A stretch of 64,000 nt of DNA, taken from positions 992,001 through 1,056,000 of the forward strand of contig NZ_FVZE01000001.1 of the NCBI RefSeq assembly GCF_900168325.1, written 5' to 3'. This document shows positions 43,939 through 56,512 of this stretch, one piece after another. Both the position numbers and the translations under genes were made by a program. The notes below the pieces were generated by a model. That model was given only the letters and a program-made list of their open reading frames with translations. It ran no database searches and had not been told where the DNA came from. The number at the start of each line of letters is the position of its first letter. The first letter of the stretch is position 1. This stretch comes from Novosphingobium mathurense (lineage in GTDB: Bacteria; Pseudomonadota; Alphaproteobacteria; Sphingomonadales; Sphingomonadaceae).

Positions 43939-46116
43939 ATGCCCCGGCAGATGAACCGTGTCCGACTCCTTGTCTTCAACGCCGCGCTGGGCGTCCTCGA
44001 CTATAGCGTTCCCGAAGGGATGACCGTGGAGCCCGGCTCCGTGGTCGTAGGTCCGCTCGGTCCGCGGCAGGTACTCGGCATTGTCTGGGAACCGGAACGT
44101 CTGAGCGCGCAGGAAGTGCCCGACGCGAAGTTGCGCCCGCTTCTGGAAGTGCTGCCGGTACCGCCCCTGCCCGCCCGGCTGCGCCGCCTGATCGAATGGA
44201 CGGCCGACTACTATTGCGCGCAGCTATCCTCCGTTGCCCGTATGGCACTGGGCAGCAGCGCAGCACTGCGGGGCGGCGGCACGACGACCGAGTATCGCCT
44301 TTCCGGCGAGGAACCCAAGCGCCTTACGCCCCAGCGTGCAGTGGCGCTCGATGCACTGCAGGGCGAGCAGGCATCGATCCGCGAGCTGGCCGAACTGGCC
44401 AGCGTCTCCGAGGGCGTCCTGCGTGGCATGGTGGGCGCCGGGCTGCTGGAGCCGGTGACGGTCGACCTCGACCGCCCCTATCCCCCGGCCCTGCCCGACT
44501 TCGACCAGCCCGAACTCAGCGAAGGCCAACGCAAGGCCGCCGACACCTTCGTTGAAGCAGTGAAGGCCCGCAAGTTCGCTCCTTTCCTGCTCGACGGCGT
44601 GACCGGCTCGGGCAAGACCGAAACCTATTTCGAAGCCGTGGCAGAGGCGATCCGCGAAGGCCGGCAGATCCTTGTACTCTTGCCCGAGATCGCCCTGACC
44701 GAGAACTTTCTGCGCCGTTTCGAGCAGCGCTTCGGAGTCTCGCCGGTGCAGTGGCACTCTTCGCTCAAGGCCAGCGAACGCCGCCGCGCCTGGCGCGCGA
44801 TCGCCTTCGGAGAAGCGCAAGTCGTCGTCGGCGCGCGCTCGGCCCTGTTCCTGCCTTATCCCAAGCTGGGGCTGATCGTCGTCGACGAAGCCCACGAGGT
44901 CTCGTTCAAGCAGGACGACGGCGTACGCTACAATGCCCGCGACGTGGCCGTGATTCGCGCCAAGTTCGAGCAGATCCCGGTCATCCTCGCCAGCGCGACG
45001 CCCGCGCTCGAATCGATGCAGCTTGCCGAAGCCGGGGTCTATCGCAAGATCGATCTGCCGGACCGCTTCGGCGGCGCGACGCTGCCGCAGATCAACATTC
45101 TCGACTTGCGCCAGGAGCCGCCCGAGCGCGGACGCTGGCTCGCCCCGCGTCTCGTCGATGAAATGAAGGAACGACTGGCGCGCGGCGAGCAGTCGCTGCT
45201 GTTCCTCAATCGGCGCGGCTATGCCCCGCTCACCCTTTGCCGCAATTGCGGCTACCGCTTCCAGTGCCCCAACTGCACCGCCTGGCTGGTCGAACATCGT
45301 TTCTCGCAGCGCCTGGCCTGCCATCACTGCGGCCACGAAACGCCGGTCCCGGAGGCCTGCCCCGATTGCGGGACTGCCGACTGCCTCGTTGCCTGCGGAC
45401 CGGGCGTCGAGCGTATTGCCGACGAAGTCGCCGAGATCCTGCCCGAGGCCCGCACGGCGCTGGTCACTTCGGACACCATGAACAATCCCGAAGCGATCGC
45501 CGAATTCGTGGCAATGGCCGAGGGCCGCGCGATCGACGTGATCATTGGGACCCAGCTCGTCACCAAGGGCTATCACTTCCCCGAGCTGACACTGGTCGGC
45601 GTCGTCGATGCCGACCTCGGCCTGGAAGGCGGAGACTTGCGCGCGGCAGAGCGCACCTACCAGCAGGTCGCACAGGTCGCCGGGCGCGCCGGGCGTGGCG
45701 AGAAGCCGGGCGAAGTGCTGATCCAGACCCGCCATCCGGAAGCCTCCGTGATCGCGGCGCTGGCCGCGGGAGACCGCGATGCGTTCTACGCGGCCGAGAC
45801 CGAGGCCCGCCGCGATGCAGGCGCGCCGCCGTTCGGGCGCTGGGCCGCGATTATCGTCTCATCGGAAGACCTGTCCGAAGCCCAGTCCGCCGCCCGCGCC
45901 ATCGGCGGCACCGCGCCCGACCATCCCGACATGCTCGTCCTCGGCCCCGCGCCTGCCCCGCTGTCACTGCTGCGCGGACGCCACCGCTTCCGCCTCCTGA
46001 TCAACGCGCGGCGCTCGGCGGAACTGCAGCGCTACTTGCGCGAATGGCTCGACCCGCTGGAATTCCCGCGCGGCGTGCGCGTCCATATCGACATCGATCC
46101 CTACAGCTTCGTGTGA
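43939..46116 (+). CDS. priA: Primosomal protein N' (replication restart helicase)
   Basis: A 725-aa superfamily 2 helicase that reloads the replisome at stalled forks. It has an N-terminal 3'-end-binding domain, Walker A GVTGSGKTETYFE, DEAH box VVDEAHEVSF, and two interleaved zinc sites (CRNCGYRFQCPNC, CHHCGHE, CPDCG). The helicase C motifs QLVTKGYHFPELT and QQVAQVAGRAGRG follow. The ATG at 43939 is used; 43951 is an alternative. It meets ada convergently with one base between the stops. Confidence 0.96.
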   Translation: MPRQMNRVRLLVFNAALGVLDYSVPEGMTVEPGSVVVGPLGPRQVLGIVWEPERLSAQEVPDAKLRPLLEVLPVPPLPARLRRLIEWTADYYCAQLSSVARMALGSSAALRGGGTTTEYRLSGEEPKRLTPQRAVALDALQGEQASIRELAELASVSEGVLRGMVGAGLLEPVTVDLDRPYPPALPDFDQPELSEGQRKAADTFVEAVKARKFAPFLLDGVTGSGKTETYFEAVAEAIREGRQILVLLPEIALTENFLRRFEQRFGVSPVQWHSSLKASERRRAWRAIAFGEAQVVVGARSALFLPYPKLGLIVVDEAHEVSFKQDDGVRYNARDVAVIRAKFEQIPVILASATPALESMQLAEAGVYRKIDLPDRFGGATLPQINILDLRQEPPERGRWLAPRLVDEMKERLARGEQSLLFLNRRGYAPLTLCRNCGYRFQCPNCTAWLVEHRFSQRLACHHCGHETPVPEACPDCGTADCLVACGPGVERIADEVAEILPEARTALVTSDTMNNPEAIAEFVAMAEGRAIDVIIGTQLVTKGYHFPELTLVGVVDADLGLEGGDLRAAERTYQQVAQVAGRAGRGEKPGEVLIQTRHPEASVIAALAAGDRDAFYAAETEARRDAGAPPFGRWAAIIVSSEDLSEAQSAARAIGGTAPDHPDMLVLGPAPAPLSLLRGRHRFRLLINARRSAELQRYLREWLDPLEFPRGVRVHIDIDPYSFV

Positions 46117-46117
46117 C

Positions 46118-47170
46118 CTAGCCCCGGTCCGGCGCTTCCCGCTCGCGTTTGAGCAGTTCGCGCTTGATCGCTTCGCCATAGGCATAACCGCCAAGCGAAC
46201 CGTCTGACCGGATCACTCGGTGGCAGGGGATGAGGACGGCGACATTGTTCGCGCCATTGGCCGAGCCCGCCGCACGTACCGCCGCGGGCTTGCCGATGGC
46301 CGCTGCGATCTGCGCATATGTACGCGTCTCGCCCGCAGGTATCCGCTGCAGTTCCTGCCAGACCGCCTCCTGGAAGGCGGTACCCTGAACGTCGAGAGGA
46401 ATGCTGCGGGAATCGCCCGGCTGCTCGACCGCGGCAACGACCCGACGCAGAAGGCCTGCGAATTCCTCGCCGCCTTCCACCAGCGTGGCCTTGGGAAAGC
46501 GGGCGACCAGGTCCTCAAGTGCTTCCGCGAAGGACAGTCTGCACACGCCCTTGCCCGTGGCGGCCACGAGCATCTCGCCAAGGCTGGTCGGGACCACCGC
46601 CCAGTGGATCGTCACGCCCTTGCCCCCGTCACGCCACGCCGAAGGGCTCATGCCCAGCTTTCCCTCGCTGGCTTCGTAGAATCGAGAAGAAGCACCGAAA
46701 CCCGCCTCGTAGATGGCCTCTGTCACGTTCGCTCCTCCGCTCATCGCATCGCCTGCCCGGCGCAGCTTCAGTGCGCGCGCATAGGCTGCCGGCGACAACC
46801 CGACCGCACGCTTGAACAGGCGCTGAAAATGGGTCGGGCTATATCCTGTCAGTTCGGCAAGCTCCTCTAGCGAAGGTGCCTGCTCTGCCTCCTTGATCCG
46901 GCCGATGGCCACCCGGAGAGCCTCTTCATCGCGCGAGACGTCACCGGGTCGACAGCGCAGGCACGGACGAAGCCCCGCTGCCTCGGCTGCGCGAGCCTCC
47001 TCGAAGAAGCGCACGTTCTCGCGCCGGGGATGGCGCGCCGAGCAGGACGGGCGGCAATAGATGCCGGTCGACAGTACCCCGGTCACGAACCGACCGTCGA
47101 ACTTCCGGTCGCGCTCGAGCACCGCCTGCCAGGCGCGCTCCTCGTTCAATCCGGCTTCTGCAAGGCTCAC
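46118..47170 (-). CDS. ada: Bifunctional Ada DNA-repair protein / regulator
   Basis: A 350-aa protein with all three Ada parts. The N-terminal zinc domain has C39, C43, C70 and C73 (GIYCRPSC, RPCLRC); in E. coli the first of these takes the phosphotriester methyl. A central AraC helix-turn-helix follows (SPTHFQRLFKRAVGLSP), then the MGMT domain with active C316 (LIPCHRVIRSDGSLGGY). It repairs alkylated DNA and activates the adaptive response. The start is GTG at 47170, behind GGAG and overlapping the DUF1203 stop (GTGA). Confidence 0.94.
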   Translation of the reverse strand: MSLAEAGLNEERAWQAVLERDRKFDGRFVTGVLSTGIYCRPSCSARHPRRENVRFFEEARAAEAAGLRPCLRCRPGDVSRDEEALRVAIGRIKEAEQAPSLEELAELTGYSPTHFQRLFKRAVGLSPAAYARALKLRRAGDAMSGGANVTEAIYEAGFGASSRFYEASEGKLGMSPSAWRDGGKGVTIHWAVVPTSLGEMLVAATGKGVCRLSFAEALEDLVARFPKATLVEGGEEFAGLLRRVVAAVEQPGDSRSIPLDVQGTAFQEAVWQELQRIPAGETRTYAQIAAAIGKPAAVRAAGSANGANNVAVLIPCHRVIRSDGSLGGYAYGEAIKRELLKREREAPDRG

Positions 47171-47676
47171 TGATCCGCTCCATGGCGCTCTATGCGCGCT
47201 GCGAAACATCCATAGGCGGCATTGTGCACATGGATGCAAGCCACGTCACGATTGGCGAAGAGCCGGTCGATGCCGTCTTCCACCTTCCCAGGGCCAACAA
47301 GCAGGGCATCGACCATCATGCCGTCCTGCGCGAATCCCCTCAGCGACAGATGCCGCCCATCGAATACGGGAGGCAGGCAATCGACATAAGGTTCGCACTC
47401 TTGGGCAAGCTCACGAACGAATATAGCATGGGTGGTGCGATAGGGATTATCCACCGGATGGCTGACAAAGTTGAGCAGGAGCACGCTCTCGCCCCTGTCG
47501 GCATCGCGCAGGCTAATCCGGCACGGAAACCCCCGATCCGCGTCAGCGACTAGCCGCAGCCCCCCTATTCGCGCCAATTCCTGTCCATCCAACGAAAAAT
47601 AGGGAGCGAACGAAGATCTCGGCAGACCCATGATTCGGTACGTCATCGCAGGCAACTCCACGGCTGTTTCCGCCAT
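47167..47676 (-). CDS. DUF1203 protein
   Basis: A 169-aa protein matching the DUF1203 pattern: GFPCRISLRDADRGESVLLL, then NPYRTTHAIFVRE, DGMMVDALLV and a C-terminal HVHNAAYGCFAARIE. Function is unknown. AGGGG lies eight bases before the ATG at 47676, supporting the start. It is directly upstream of ada and overlaps it by four bases, so the two are co-expressed; it may be part of the alkylation response. Confidence 0.85.
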   Translation of the reverse strand: MAETAVELPAMTYRIMGLPRSSFAPYFSLDGQELARIGGLRLVADADRGFPCRISLRDADRGESVLLLNFVSHPVDNPYRTTHAIFVRELAQECEPYVDCLPPVFDGRHLSLRGFAQDGMMVDALLVGPGKVEDGIDRLFANRDVACIHVHNAAYGCFAARIERHGADQ

Positions 47677-47876
47677 AGTTGCACCCCTGCAGAACCACCG
47701 CTTCCCGCGCCTTGCTTTTAAACCGCTTTTCGCAGCATTGTCTCCAAGCACCTTCGGGTGCCTTGCATCATGACAATATCGTCGCTATGCGCGCCCCGTC
47801 TGCGGGCCGGGGGGTGCGTTACTTGCGCACGTCCGTAACAGTGCCCCAGCCCACCCGATGTAAGGAAAGAACACGC

Positions 47877-49974
<2,098 letters not shown>

Positions 49975-50040
49975 GATTGACCTGATCTTCCGTTCCGGTC
50001 TGCCCGCGAGGCAGCCGGAGCGGAACAAGGAGAGAAACGA

Positions 50041-50916
50041 GTGGCTTCGCTCAAGGAACTCAAAGGCCGCATCAACTCGGTCAAATCGACCCAGAAGATC
50101 ACCAAGGCCAAGCAGATGGTCGCCGCGGCCAAGCTGCGCAAGGCGCAGGCGGCGGCCGAGTCCGCGCGTCCCTATGCTTCGCGCCTCGCCGAGGTGATGG
50201 GCTCGCTCGCCAGCAAGATCACGGTCAGCGACAACAGCCCCAAGCTGCTCGCCGGCACCGGCAGCGACCAGATCCACCTGCTCGTCGTCGCGAACTCGGA
50301 CAAGGGCCTGTGCGGCGCGTTCAACGCGAACATCGTCAAGGCCGCCCGCGTCAAGGCGAAGGAACTGGAAGCACAGGGCAAGACCGTGCTCTTCTACCTC
50401 ATCGGCCGCAAGGGCCGCGCGGTAATCAAGCGCGAGTACCCCAAGCAGATCGCCAAGATGTTCGACACCACCGACGTGCGTGATCCGGGCTTCAACGAGG
50501 CCGAGAAGGTCGCGAACGAACTCGTCGCCATGTACGAGGACGGTCAGTTCGACATCGCGCACCTGTTCTACTCGAAGTTCCGCTCGGCGCTCGTCCAGGA
50601 GCCGACCAGCCAGCAGATCATTCCGGTCCCCGCACCCAAGGCCGCCGTTGCCGAAAGCGACGCCGTGGTCGAGTACGAACCGGACGAGGAAGACATCCTC
50701 GCTGCCCTGCTGCCGCGCTACCTGCGCACGCAGATCTTCGGCGCACTGCTTGAAAACGCCGCTTCCGAGCAGGGCGCGTCCATGACCGCCATGGACAACG
50801 CGACCCGCAACGCTGGCGATTTGATCAACAAGCTTACCATCCAGTACAACCGCAGCCGCCAGGCCGCGATTACCACCGAACTCGTCGAAATCATCGCGGG
50901 CGCGGAAGCGCTCTAA
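50041..50916 (+). CDS. atpG: ATP synthase gamma subunit
   Basis: A 291-aa rotor-shaft subunit. The N-terminus [20 protein letters not shown] and the C-terminal [20 protein letters not shown] are the family landmarks. The start is GTG at 50041 with AAGGAG upstream. Residues about 195-220 ([23 protein letters not shown]) form the insertion seen in alphaproteobacterial gamma subunits. The gene is 66 bases after atpA. Confidence 0.97.
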   Translation: MASLKELKGRINSVKSTQKITKAKQMVAAAKLRKAQAAAESARPYASRLAEVMGSLASKITVSDNSPKLLAGTGSDQIHLLVVANSDKGLCGAFNANIVKAARVKAKELEAQGKTVLFYLIGRKGRAVIKREYPKQIAKMFDTTDVRDPGFNEAEKVANELVAMYEDGQFDIAHLFYSKFRSALVQEPTSQQIIPVPAPKAAVAESDAVVEYEPDEEDILAALLPRYLRTQIFGALLENAASEQGASMTAMDNATRNAGDLINKLTIQYNRSRQAAITTELVEIIAGAEAL

Positions 50917-52398
<1,482 letters not shown>

Positions 52399-52403
52399 GT
52401 CTC

Positions 52404-52661
52404 ATGGCACTGCACTTCGAACTCGTTACGCCGGCGAAGCTCGTCCGCTCGGAGGACGTCCACATGGTGGTCGTCCCCGGCACGGAAGGCGAGTTCGGCG
52501 TGCTCCAGGGCCATGCGCCCTTCATGTCGACGGTCGCCGACGGCGCCCTCAAGGTCTATCGGACCGAGAACGGCGCTCCGGAAGAGATCATCATCACCGG
52601 TGGCTTCGCTGAAGTCGGCGATACCGGCCTGACGGTTCTCGCCGAACACGTCGAAGGCTGA
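52404..52661 (+). CDS. atpC: ATP synthase epsilon subunit, short form
   Basis: An 85-aa epsilon subunit comprising only the N-terminal beta-sandwich ([42 protein letters not shown]). The C-terminal two-helix inhibitory domain of the about 135-aa E. coli form is absent. The coding frame ends with a normal stop and a strong terminator, so truncation is genuine. Other alphaproteobacteria use a zeta subunit for F1 inhibition, which may compensate. Confidence 0.94.
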   Translation: MALHFELVTPAKLVRSEDVHMVVVPGTEGEFGVLQGHAPFMSTVADGALKVYRTENGAPEEIIITGGFAEVGDTGLTVLAEHVEG

Positions 52662-52682
52662 TTTCGACAGCCAGAAACGCCG

Positions 52683-52720
52683 AAAAGGGGCGTCGCCGGA
52701 ACACGGCGGCGCCCCTTTTC
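52683..52720 (+). terminator. Rho-independent terminator of the atp operon
   Basis: A 16-base stem with one wobble pair: AAAAGGGGCGTCGCCG at 52683-52698 and CGGCGGCGCCCCTTTT at 52704-52719, around loop GAACA. It ends with TTTTC. Confidence 0.92.
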
Positions 52721-52747
52721 GTTGAAGGTGCGTGCTTGCCCTGCCCG

Positions 52748-53026
52748 TCAGCGCTTGCGGGCGGTAGGCGCGTGAAAGTCGTGTGGCTTGCGCGACACCC
52801 ACGAGACGAACCTGGCGATCGCAGGCGCTGTGCGAAGTACTTCGCCTTCCTCCCCCAGCCGGGCGAGTTCGGCATTGCTGAAGGTCGCATGGATGGTGCG
52901 GTGGCAGATCGGGTGGACCGGCACGGTTGCCCTGCCACCCCGACTCTTGGGCACGGGATGATGCCATTCGACCCGCCGTCCGAGGGGGCGATCACACAGC
53001 CAGCAGTGGAGTGGTTCGGGGGGCAT
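52748..53026 (-). CDS. HNH-domain protein
   Basis: A 92-aa protein with a Cys2 zinc pair (HCWLCDRPLG), the HNH core VEWHHPVPKSRGG and VHPICHRTIHATFSNAELAR. This is the beta-beta-alpha metal nuclease fold; small stand-alone members occur in many genomes and are usually of unknown role. The start at 53026 is uncertain (weak ribosome-binding site; ATG at 53101 is in frame). It faces the atp operon convergently and is divergent from cpaF. Confidence 0.8.
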   Translation of the reverse strand: MPPEPLHCWLCDRPLGRRVEWHHPVPKSRGGRATVPVHPICHRTIHATFSNAELARLGEEGEVLRTAPAIARFVSWVSRKPHDFHAPTARKR

Positions 53027-53217
53027 TGCCGTCAGTCTAATGCTCCGGCGTTCGTCCTGCCAAGAGCGGGAGTGAACCGGGTTGAAGACCCGGCCGGCCA
53101 TGCAATCGATTTGTCCATCATTAGGAAGTTATCAAAGTTTCAACCTTAATCTTCGAACCCATCGCAAGGGATTAGGCCCGCAAAAATCACGCGGGCGCTG
53201 ACAAGGTTGGAAGTCTC

Positions 53218-54744
53218 ATGAGCGCATTCGGGCGGCGGAACGGTATTGGTGGCATGGGCCAGGGGGCCCGTCCTGCCTTCGGCGTAGCCAAGCCCATCAA
53301 GGGCGGATCGGCGACGGAAAAAGCCCCTCCTGCTGCACCAGGCGGTGCGCCGCTGCCCGGCGGCGACCAGTTCCCTCCTCTGCCGGGCGCAAGCCCCTCG
53401 GTCCCGCCGATGCGCGAGGATGCGATGTCACGGCTCGCCGACCGCGCCAATGCCGTTCATGAGCAAGTGGAGCAGAACGGCTTCGAAGCCTCGATTCACA
53501 AGATCAAGGAACAGGTGCTTCCGCGCCTCCTCGAGCGCGTCGATCCCGAGGCGGCGGCCACGCTGACCAAGGACGAGCTTTCGGAAGAATTTCGCCCGAT
53601 CATCATCGAGGTGCTTGCCGAGCTCAAGATCACCTTCAACCGCCGCGAGCAGTTCGCGCTCGAGAAGGTGCTGATCGACGAACTGCTCGGTTTCGGTCCG
53701 CTCGAGGAATTGCTCAACGACCCCGACGTCTCGGACATCATGGTCAACGGTCCGAATCAGACCTACATCGAAAAGAAAGGCAAGCTGCAGCTCGCCCAGA
53801 CCAAGTTCCGAGACGAGCAGCACCTGTTCCAAATCGCCCAGCGCATCGTCAACCAGGTCGGGCGCCGCGTCGACCAGACCACGCCGCTGGCCGACGCCCG
53901 CCTCAAGGACGGCAGCCGCGTCAACGTCATCGTGCCGCCGCTCAGCCTGCGCGGCACTGCCATCTCGATCCGCAAGTTCTCCGAGAAGCCGATCACCATC
54001 GACATGCTCAAGGACTTCGGTTCGATGAGCGAGAAGATGGCCACCGCGCTCAAGATCGCCGGCGCCTGCCGCATGAACGTGGTCATCTCGGGCGGCACCG
54101 GCTCAGGCAAGACGACGATGCTCAACGCCCTGTCGAAGATGATCGACCCCGGCGAACGCGTGCTGACGATCGAGGACGCGGCCGAACTTCGCCTGCAGCA
54201 GCCCCACTGGCTGCCGCTCGAAACCCGCCCGCCGAACCTTGAAGGTCAGGGCGCTATCACCATCGGCGATCTCGTCAAGAACGCCCTGCGTATGCGTCCG
54301 GACCGCATCATCCTGGGCGAAATTCGCGGCGCCGAGTGCTTCGACCTGCTCGCCGCCATGAACACCGGCCATGACGGCTCGATGTGTACGCTCCACGCGA
54401 ACTCTCCGCGCGAGTGCCTTGGCCGTATGGAAAACATGATCCTGATGGGCGACATCAAGATCCCCAAGGAAGCCATCAGCCGCCAGATCGCCGAATCGGT
54501 CGACCTGATCGTACAGGTGAAGCGCCTTCGCGACGGTTCGCGCCGCACCACCAACATTACCGAAGTGATCGGCATGGAAGGCGACGTGATCGTCACCCAG
54601 GAACTCTTCAAGTTCGAGTACCTGGACGAGACCGAGGACGGCAAGATCCTCGGCGAATTCCGCGCCTCGGGCCTGCGCCCCTATACGCTGGAAAAGGCGC
54701 GCCAGTTCGGCTTCGACCAGGCCTATCTGGAAGCGTGCCTCTAA
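53218..54744 (+). CDS. cpaF: CpaF/TadA-type secretion ATPase
   Basis: A 508-aa hexameric type II/IV secretion ATPase of the Tad (Flp pilus) system. An approximately 70-residue Gly/Pro-rich N-terminal tail precedes the ATPase. Walker A is SGGTGSGKTT (291-300), with RPDRIILGEIRGAECFDLL and MCTLHANSPRECL following. It would drive assembly of Flp pili. No cpaB, tadB, tadC or flp gene is adjacent, so this copy is an orphan within the window. GGAAG precedes the ATG. Confidence 0.92.
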   Translation: MSAFGRRNGIGGMGQGARPAFGVAKPIKGGSATEKAPPAAPGGAPLPGGDQFPPLPGASPSVPPMREDAMSRLADRANAVHEQVEQNGFEASIHKIKEQVLPRLLERVDPEAAATLTKDELSEEFRPIIIEVLAELKITFNRREQFALEKVLIDELLGFGPLEELLNDPDVSDIMVNGPNQTYIEKKGKLQLAQTKFRDEQHLFQIAQRIVNQVGRRVDQTTPLADARLKDGSRVNVIVPPLSLRGTAISIRKFSEKPITIDMLKDFGSMSEKMATALKIAGACRMNVVISGGTGSGKTTMLNALSKMIDPGERVLTIEDAAELRLQQPHWLPLETRPPNLEGQGAITIGDLVKNALRMRPDRIILGEIRGAECFDLLAAMNTGHDGSMCTLHANSPRECLGRMENMILMGDIKIPKEAISRQIAESVDLIVQVKRLRDGSRRTTNITEVIGMEGDVIVTQELFKFEYLDETEDGKILGEFRASGLRPYTLEKARQFGFDQAYLEACL

Positions 54745-54816
54745 CCGGTCGGAACGGACCTTCGAAACATTGAAGCGGCCTCGCTCTCCTGCAGGGCGGG
54801 GTCGTTTCGCATGCCC

Positions 54817-55026
54817 CTAGTTCACGCCGAGCCATGCCCTCCCGGAAATGCCGAGCAGCAGCACGGCCGCCAGCAGCGACCAGAAGAAGATCGTCGTCCA
54901 CGGCATGAAACCGACGCTGTCGAGATTGCGCCGCTTCATCCGACGGCGGTCTCCGATCCACGCGACGAAGGCAAGGAGTGCAGCAAGCGCGCCTGCGGTT
55001 GCAAGAAAACGCATCGAATCATCCAT
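54817..55026 (-). CDS. Small membrane protein, unknown
   Basis: A 69-aa protein with two hydrophobic helices (residues about 6-24 and 42-65) joined by a basic loop (GDRRRMKRRNLDS). I do not recognise a family. The ATG at 55026 has AGGGGCAGGG before it, a strong site, and the frame upstream is a shadow of the divergent transporter. It may be a small envelope or partner protein. Confidence 0.65.
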   Translation of the reverse strand: MDDSMRFLATAGALAALLAFVAWIGDRRRMKRRNLDSVGFMPWTTIFFWSLLAAVLLLGISGRAWLGVN

Positions 55027-55072
55027 GCCCTGCCCCTTGCCTCGCCGTAGCTGAGAGTTAAAGCGCTTATCC

Positions 55073-56014
55073 GTGCACCAAGCTGAGCGCCCCCTCCTGG
55101 CCATCGCGCTGCGACTGGCCGCCATGTCCATGCTCTCGACGATGTTCATGTTCATGAAGCTGCTCGGTGAGAACGGCGTTTCGATGCCCGAGACGATCTT
55201 CTGGCGGCAGGCCATGAGCGTTCCTCTCCTGCTCGGCTGGCTCTTTGCGACCGGACGCCTCCGGCTGCTCGCGACGCGACGATTGAAAGCCCATGCCACG
55301 AGATCGGTGATCGGGACGATGGGTCTTGTCTGCAACGTCGGCGCCGCCGTGCTGCTGCCGCTTCCGGTCGCCACCACTCTCGGGTTCACCGGCCCGCTGT
55401 TCGCAGTTCTGATCACTGCCCTTGTTTTGCACCAGACGGTCGGCAAGTGGCGCTGGACAGCTGTCGCACTGGGATTTGCCGGCGTCCTGATCATCGCCCA
55501 GCCCGGCAGTTCGGATATCCCGCCCATGGGTCTGGTGTTCGGCCTTGGTGCGGGAGTTGTCGTCGCCACCGTCAGCTTCCAGATCCGCGACCTTGCACGC
55601 ACGGATGCCCCGATTGCCTGCGTGTTCTGGTTCGCGATGTTCGGCGCCCTGATCACGGCCGCGCTGCTGCCCTTCTACAGCCAGCCTCACGAGCCTCGCG
55701 TCTGGCTTCTGCTCGTGGGTACCGGCGCCGCCGGAACCTTGGCACAGACGCTGATGACGACTTCGCTACGCTACGGACAGGTCGCCACTGTCGTCGTCAT
55801 GGATTACACATCACTCATCTGGTCGACGACCTGGGGCTGGCTGATCTTCGCCGATCTTCCGCCGACTGCGACCTGGCTGGGGGCGCCCGTCATCATCACG
55901 GCCGGGATCATCATCACCTGGCGCGAACACGTCCTGGCGCGCAACATTTCCGCGACATCTGCACTCGACGAAGGCTCCATCGAGCAGGCATCGGCAAGAT
56001 CCCGGGGAACATGA
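55073..56014 (+). CDS. DMT/EamA-family transporter
   Basis: A 313-aa membrane protein with ten helices and two EamA repeats (about residues 11-140 and 148-290). Typical features are FWRQAMSVPLLLGWLF, PLFAVLITALVLHQTVGKWR and TTSLRYGQVATVVVMDYTSL. It should move a small metabolite; the substrate is unknown. GTG at 55073 is the start. It is divergent from the 69-aa gene. An EcfG-like promoter overlaps its last codons. Confidence 0.85.
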   Translation: MHQAERPLLAIALRLAAMSMLSTMFMFMKLLGENGVSMPETIFWRQAMSVPLLLGWLFATGRLRLLATRRLKAHATRSVIGTMGLVCNVGAAVLLPLPVATTLGFTGPLFAVLITALVLHQTVGKWRWTAVALGFAGVLIIAQPGSSDIPPMGLVFGLGAGVVVATVSFQIRDLARTDAPIACVFWFAMFGALITAALLPFYSQPHEPRVWLLLVGTGAAGTLAQTLMTTSLRYGQVATVVVMDYTSLIWSTTWGWLIFADLPPTATWLGAPVIITAGIIITWREHVLARNISATSALDEGSIEQASARSRGT

Positions 56015-56030
56015 GCGCCCACCGGGAGTT
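56006..56030 (+). promoter_or_regulatory. Possible EcfG-type promoter of the entericidin-like genes
   Basis: GGAAC at 56006-56010, 16 bases, then AGTT at 56027-56030. It differs from GGAAC-N16/17-CGTT in one base. The predicted start is about 45 bases before the 43-aa gene. Confidence 0.45.
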
Positions 56031-56082
56031 CCCTTGATCAACCCGGGCCCGGGATCGCTTGAATGCTGAAAGGGAATTACCG

Positions 56083-56214
56083 ATGGTCAAGAAACTCGTT
56101 CTCGCACTTGCCGCAAGCGGCATCCTCTTCACTGCAACCGCCTGCAACACCGTAAAGGGCGCGGGCCGCGACATCGAATCGGTCGGCCAGGCCGGCGACG
56201 ACGCGATCAATTGA
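56083..56214 (+). CDS. Entericidin-like lipopeptide
   Basis: A 43-aa lipoprotein (MVKKLVLALAASGILFTATA, then C21) with a short mature part, NTVKGAGRDIESVG and QAGDDAIN. The entericidin A/B family is defined by this form: a lipobox followed by CNTvkGaGkDi. Members are small membrane lipoproteins linked to stress and stationary phase. AAAGGGAA precedes the ATG. It is one of two tandem paralogues and too small for routine ORF finding. Confidence 0.82.
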   Translation: MVKKLVLALAASGILFTATACNTVKGAGRDIESVGQAGDDAIN

Positions 56215-56379
56215 CGCCAATCGCTCCATGCACGCGCAGGGCCGCCCGCAAGTCGAGCGGTTCTGCCCGTGTGTTCACGATGACACGCGAGATCTTCCTT
56301 TCCGCAGCAGTACTGCCTAAATCCTGATTCAGCGGGTCCCGGACGACCGGAAGGCATGCCCGTTCAACAGGAAACAGAA

Positions 56380-56508
56380 ATGATCAGGAAGCTCGTACTT
56401 ACCCTTCTGGCTGGCACTGTCGTCCTTGGCGCAGCGGCCTGCAACACGGTTCGCGGTGTCGGCCAGGATCTCGAATCCGCCGCCAACACGGTCGACAAGG
56501 CCACCTGA
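56380..56508 (+). CDS. Entericidin-like lipopeptide, second copy
   Basis: A 42-aa lipoprotein closely similar to the one at 56083: MIRKLVLTLLAGTVVLGAAA, then C21, with NTVRGVGQDLESAANTVDK. AGGAAACAGAA precedes the ATG. The 165 bases between the two copies hold no gene. Its stop is four bases from the convergent BASS transporter stop. Confidence 0.82.
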   Translation: MIRKLVLTLLAGTVVLGAAACNTVRGVGQDLESAANTVDKAT

Positions 56509-56512
56509 GGCC

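Noticed and set aside
44224..45735. A 503-codon minus-strand frame opposite priA.
   Set aside because: priA has complete helicase and zinc motifs on the plus strand; this frame is shadow.
53050..53110. A sequence with GGGTTGAAGACCCGG that looked like a tRNA arm.
   Set aside because: No acceptor stem or TTCGAATCC-type T arm is present at the right distance, so it is not a tRNA.
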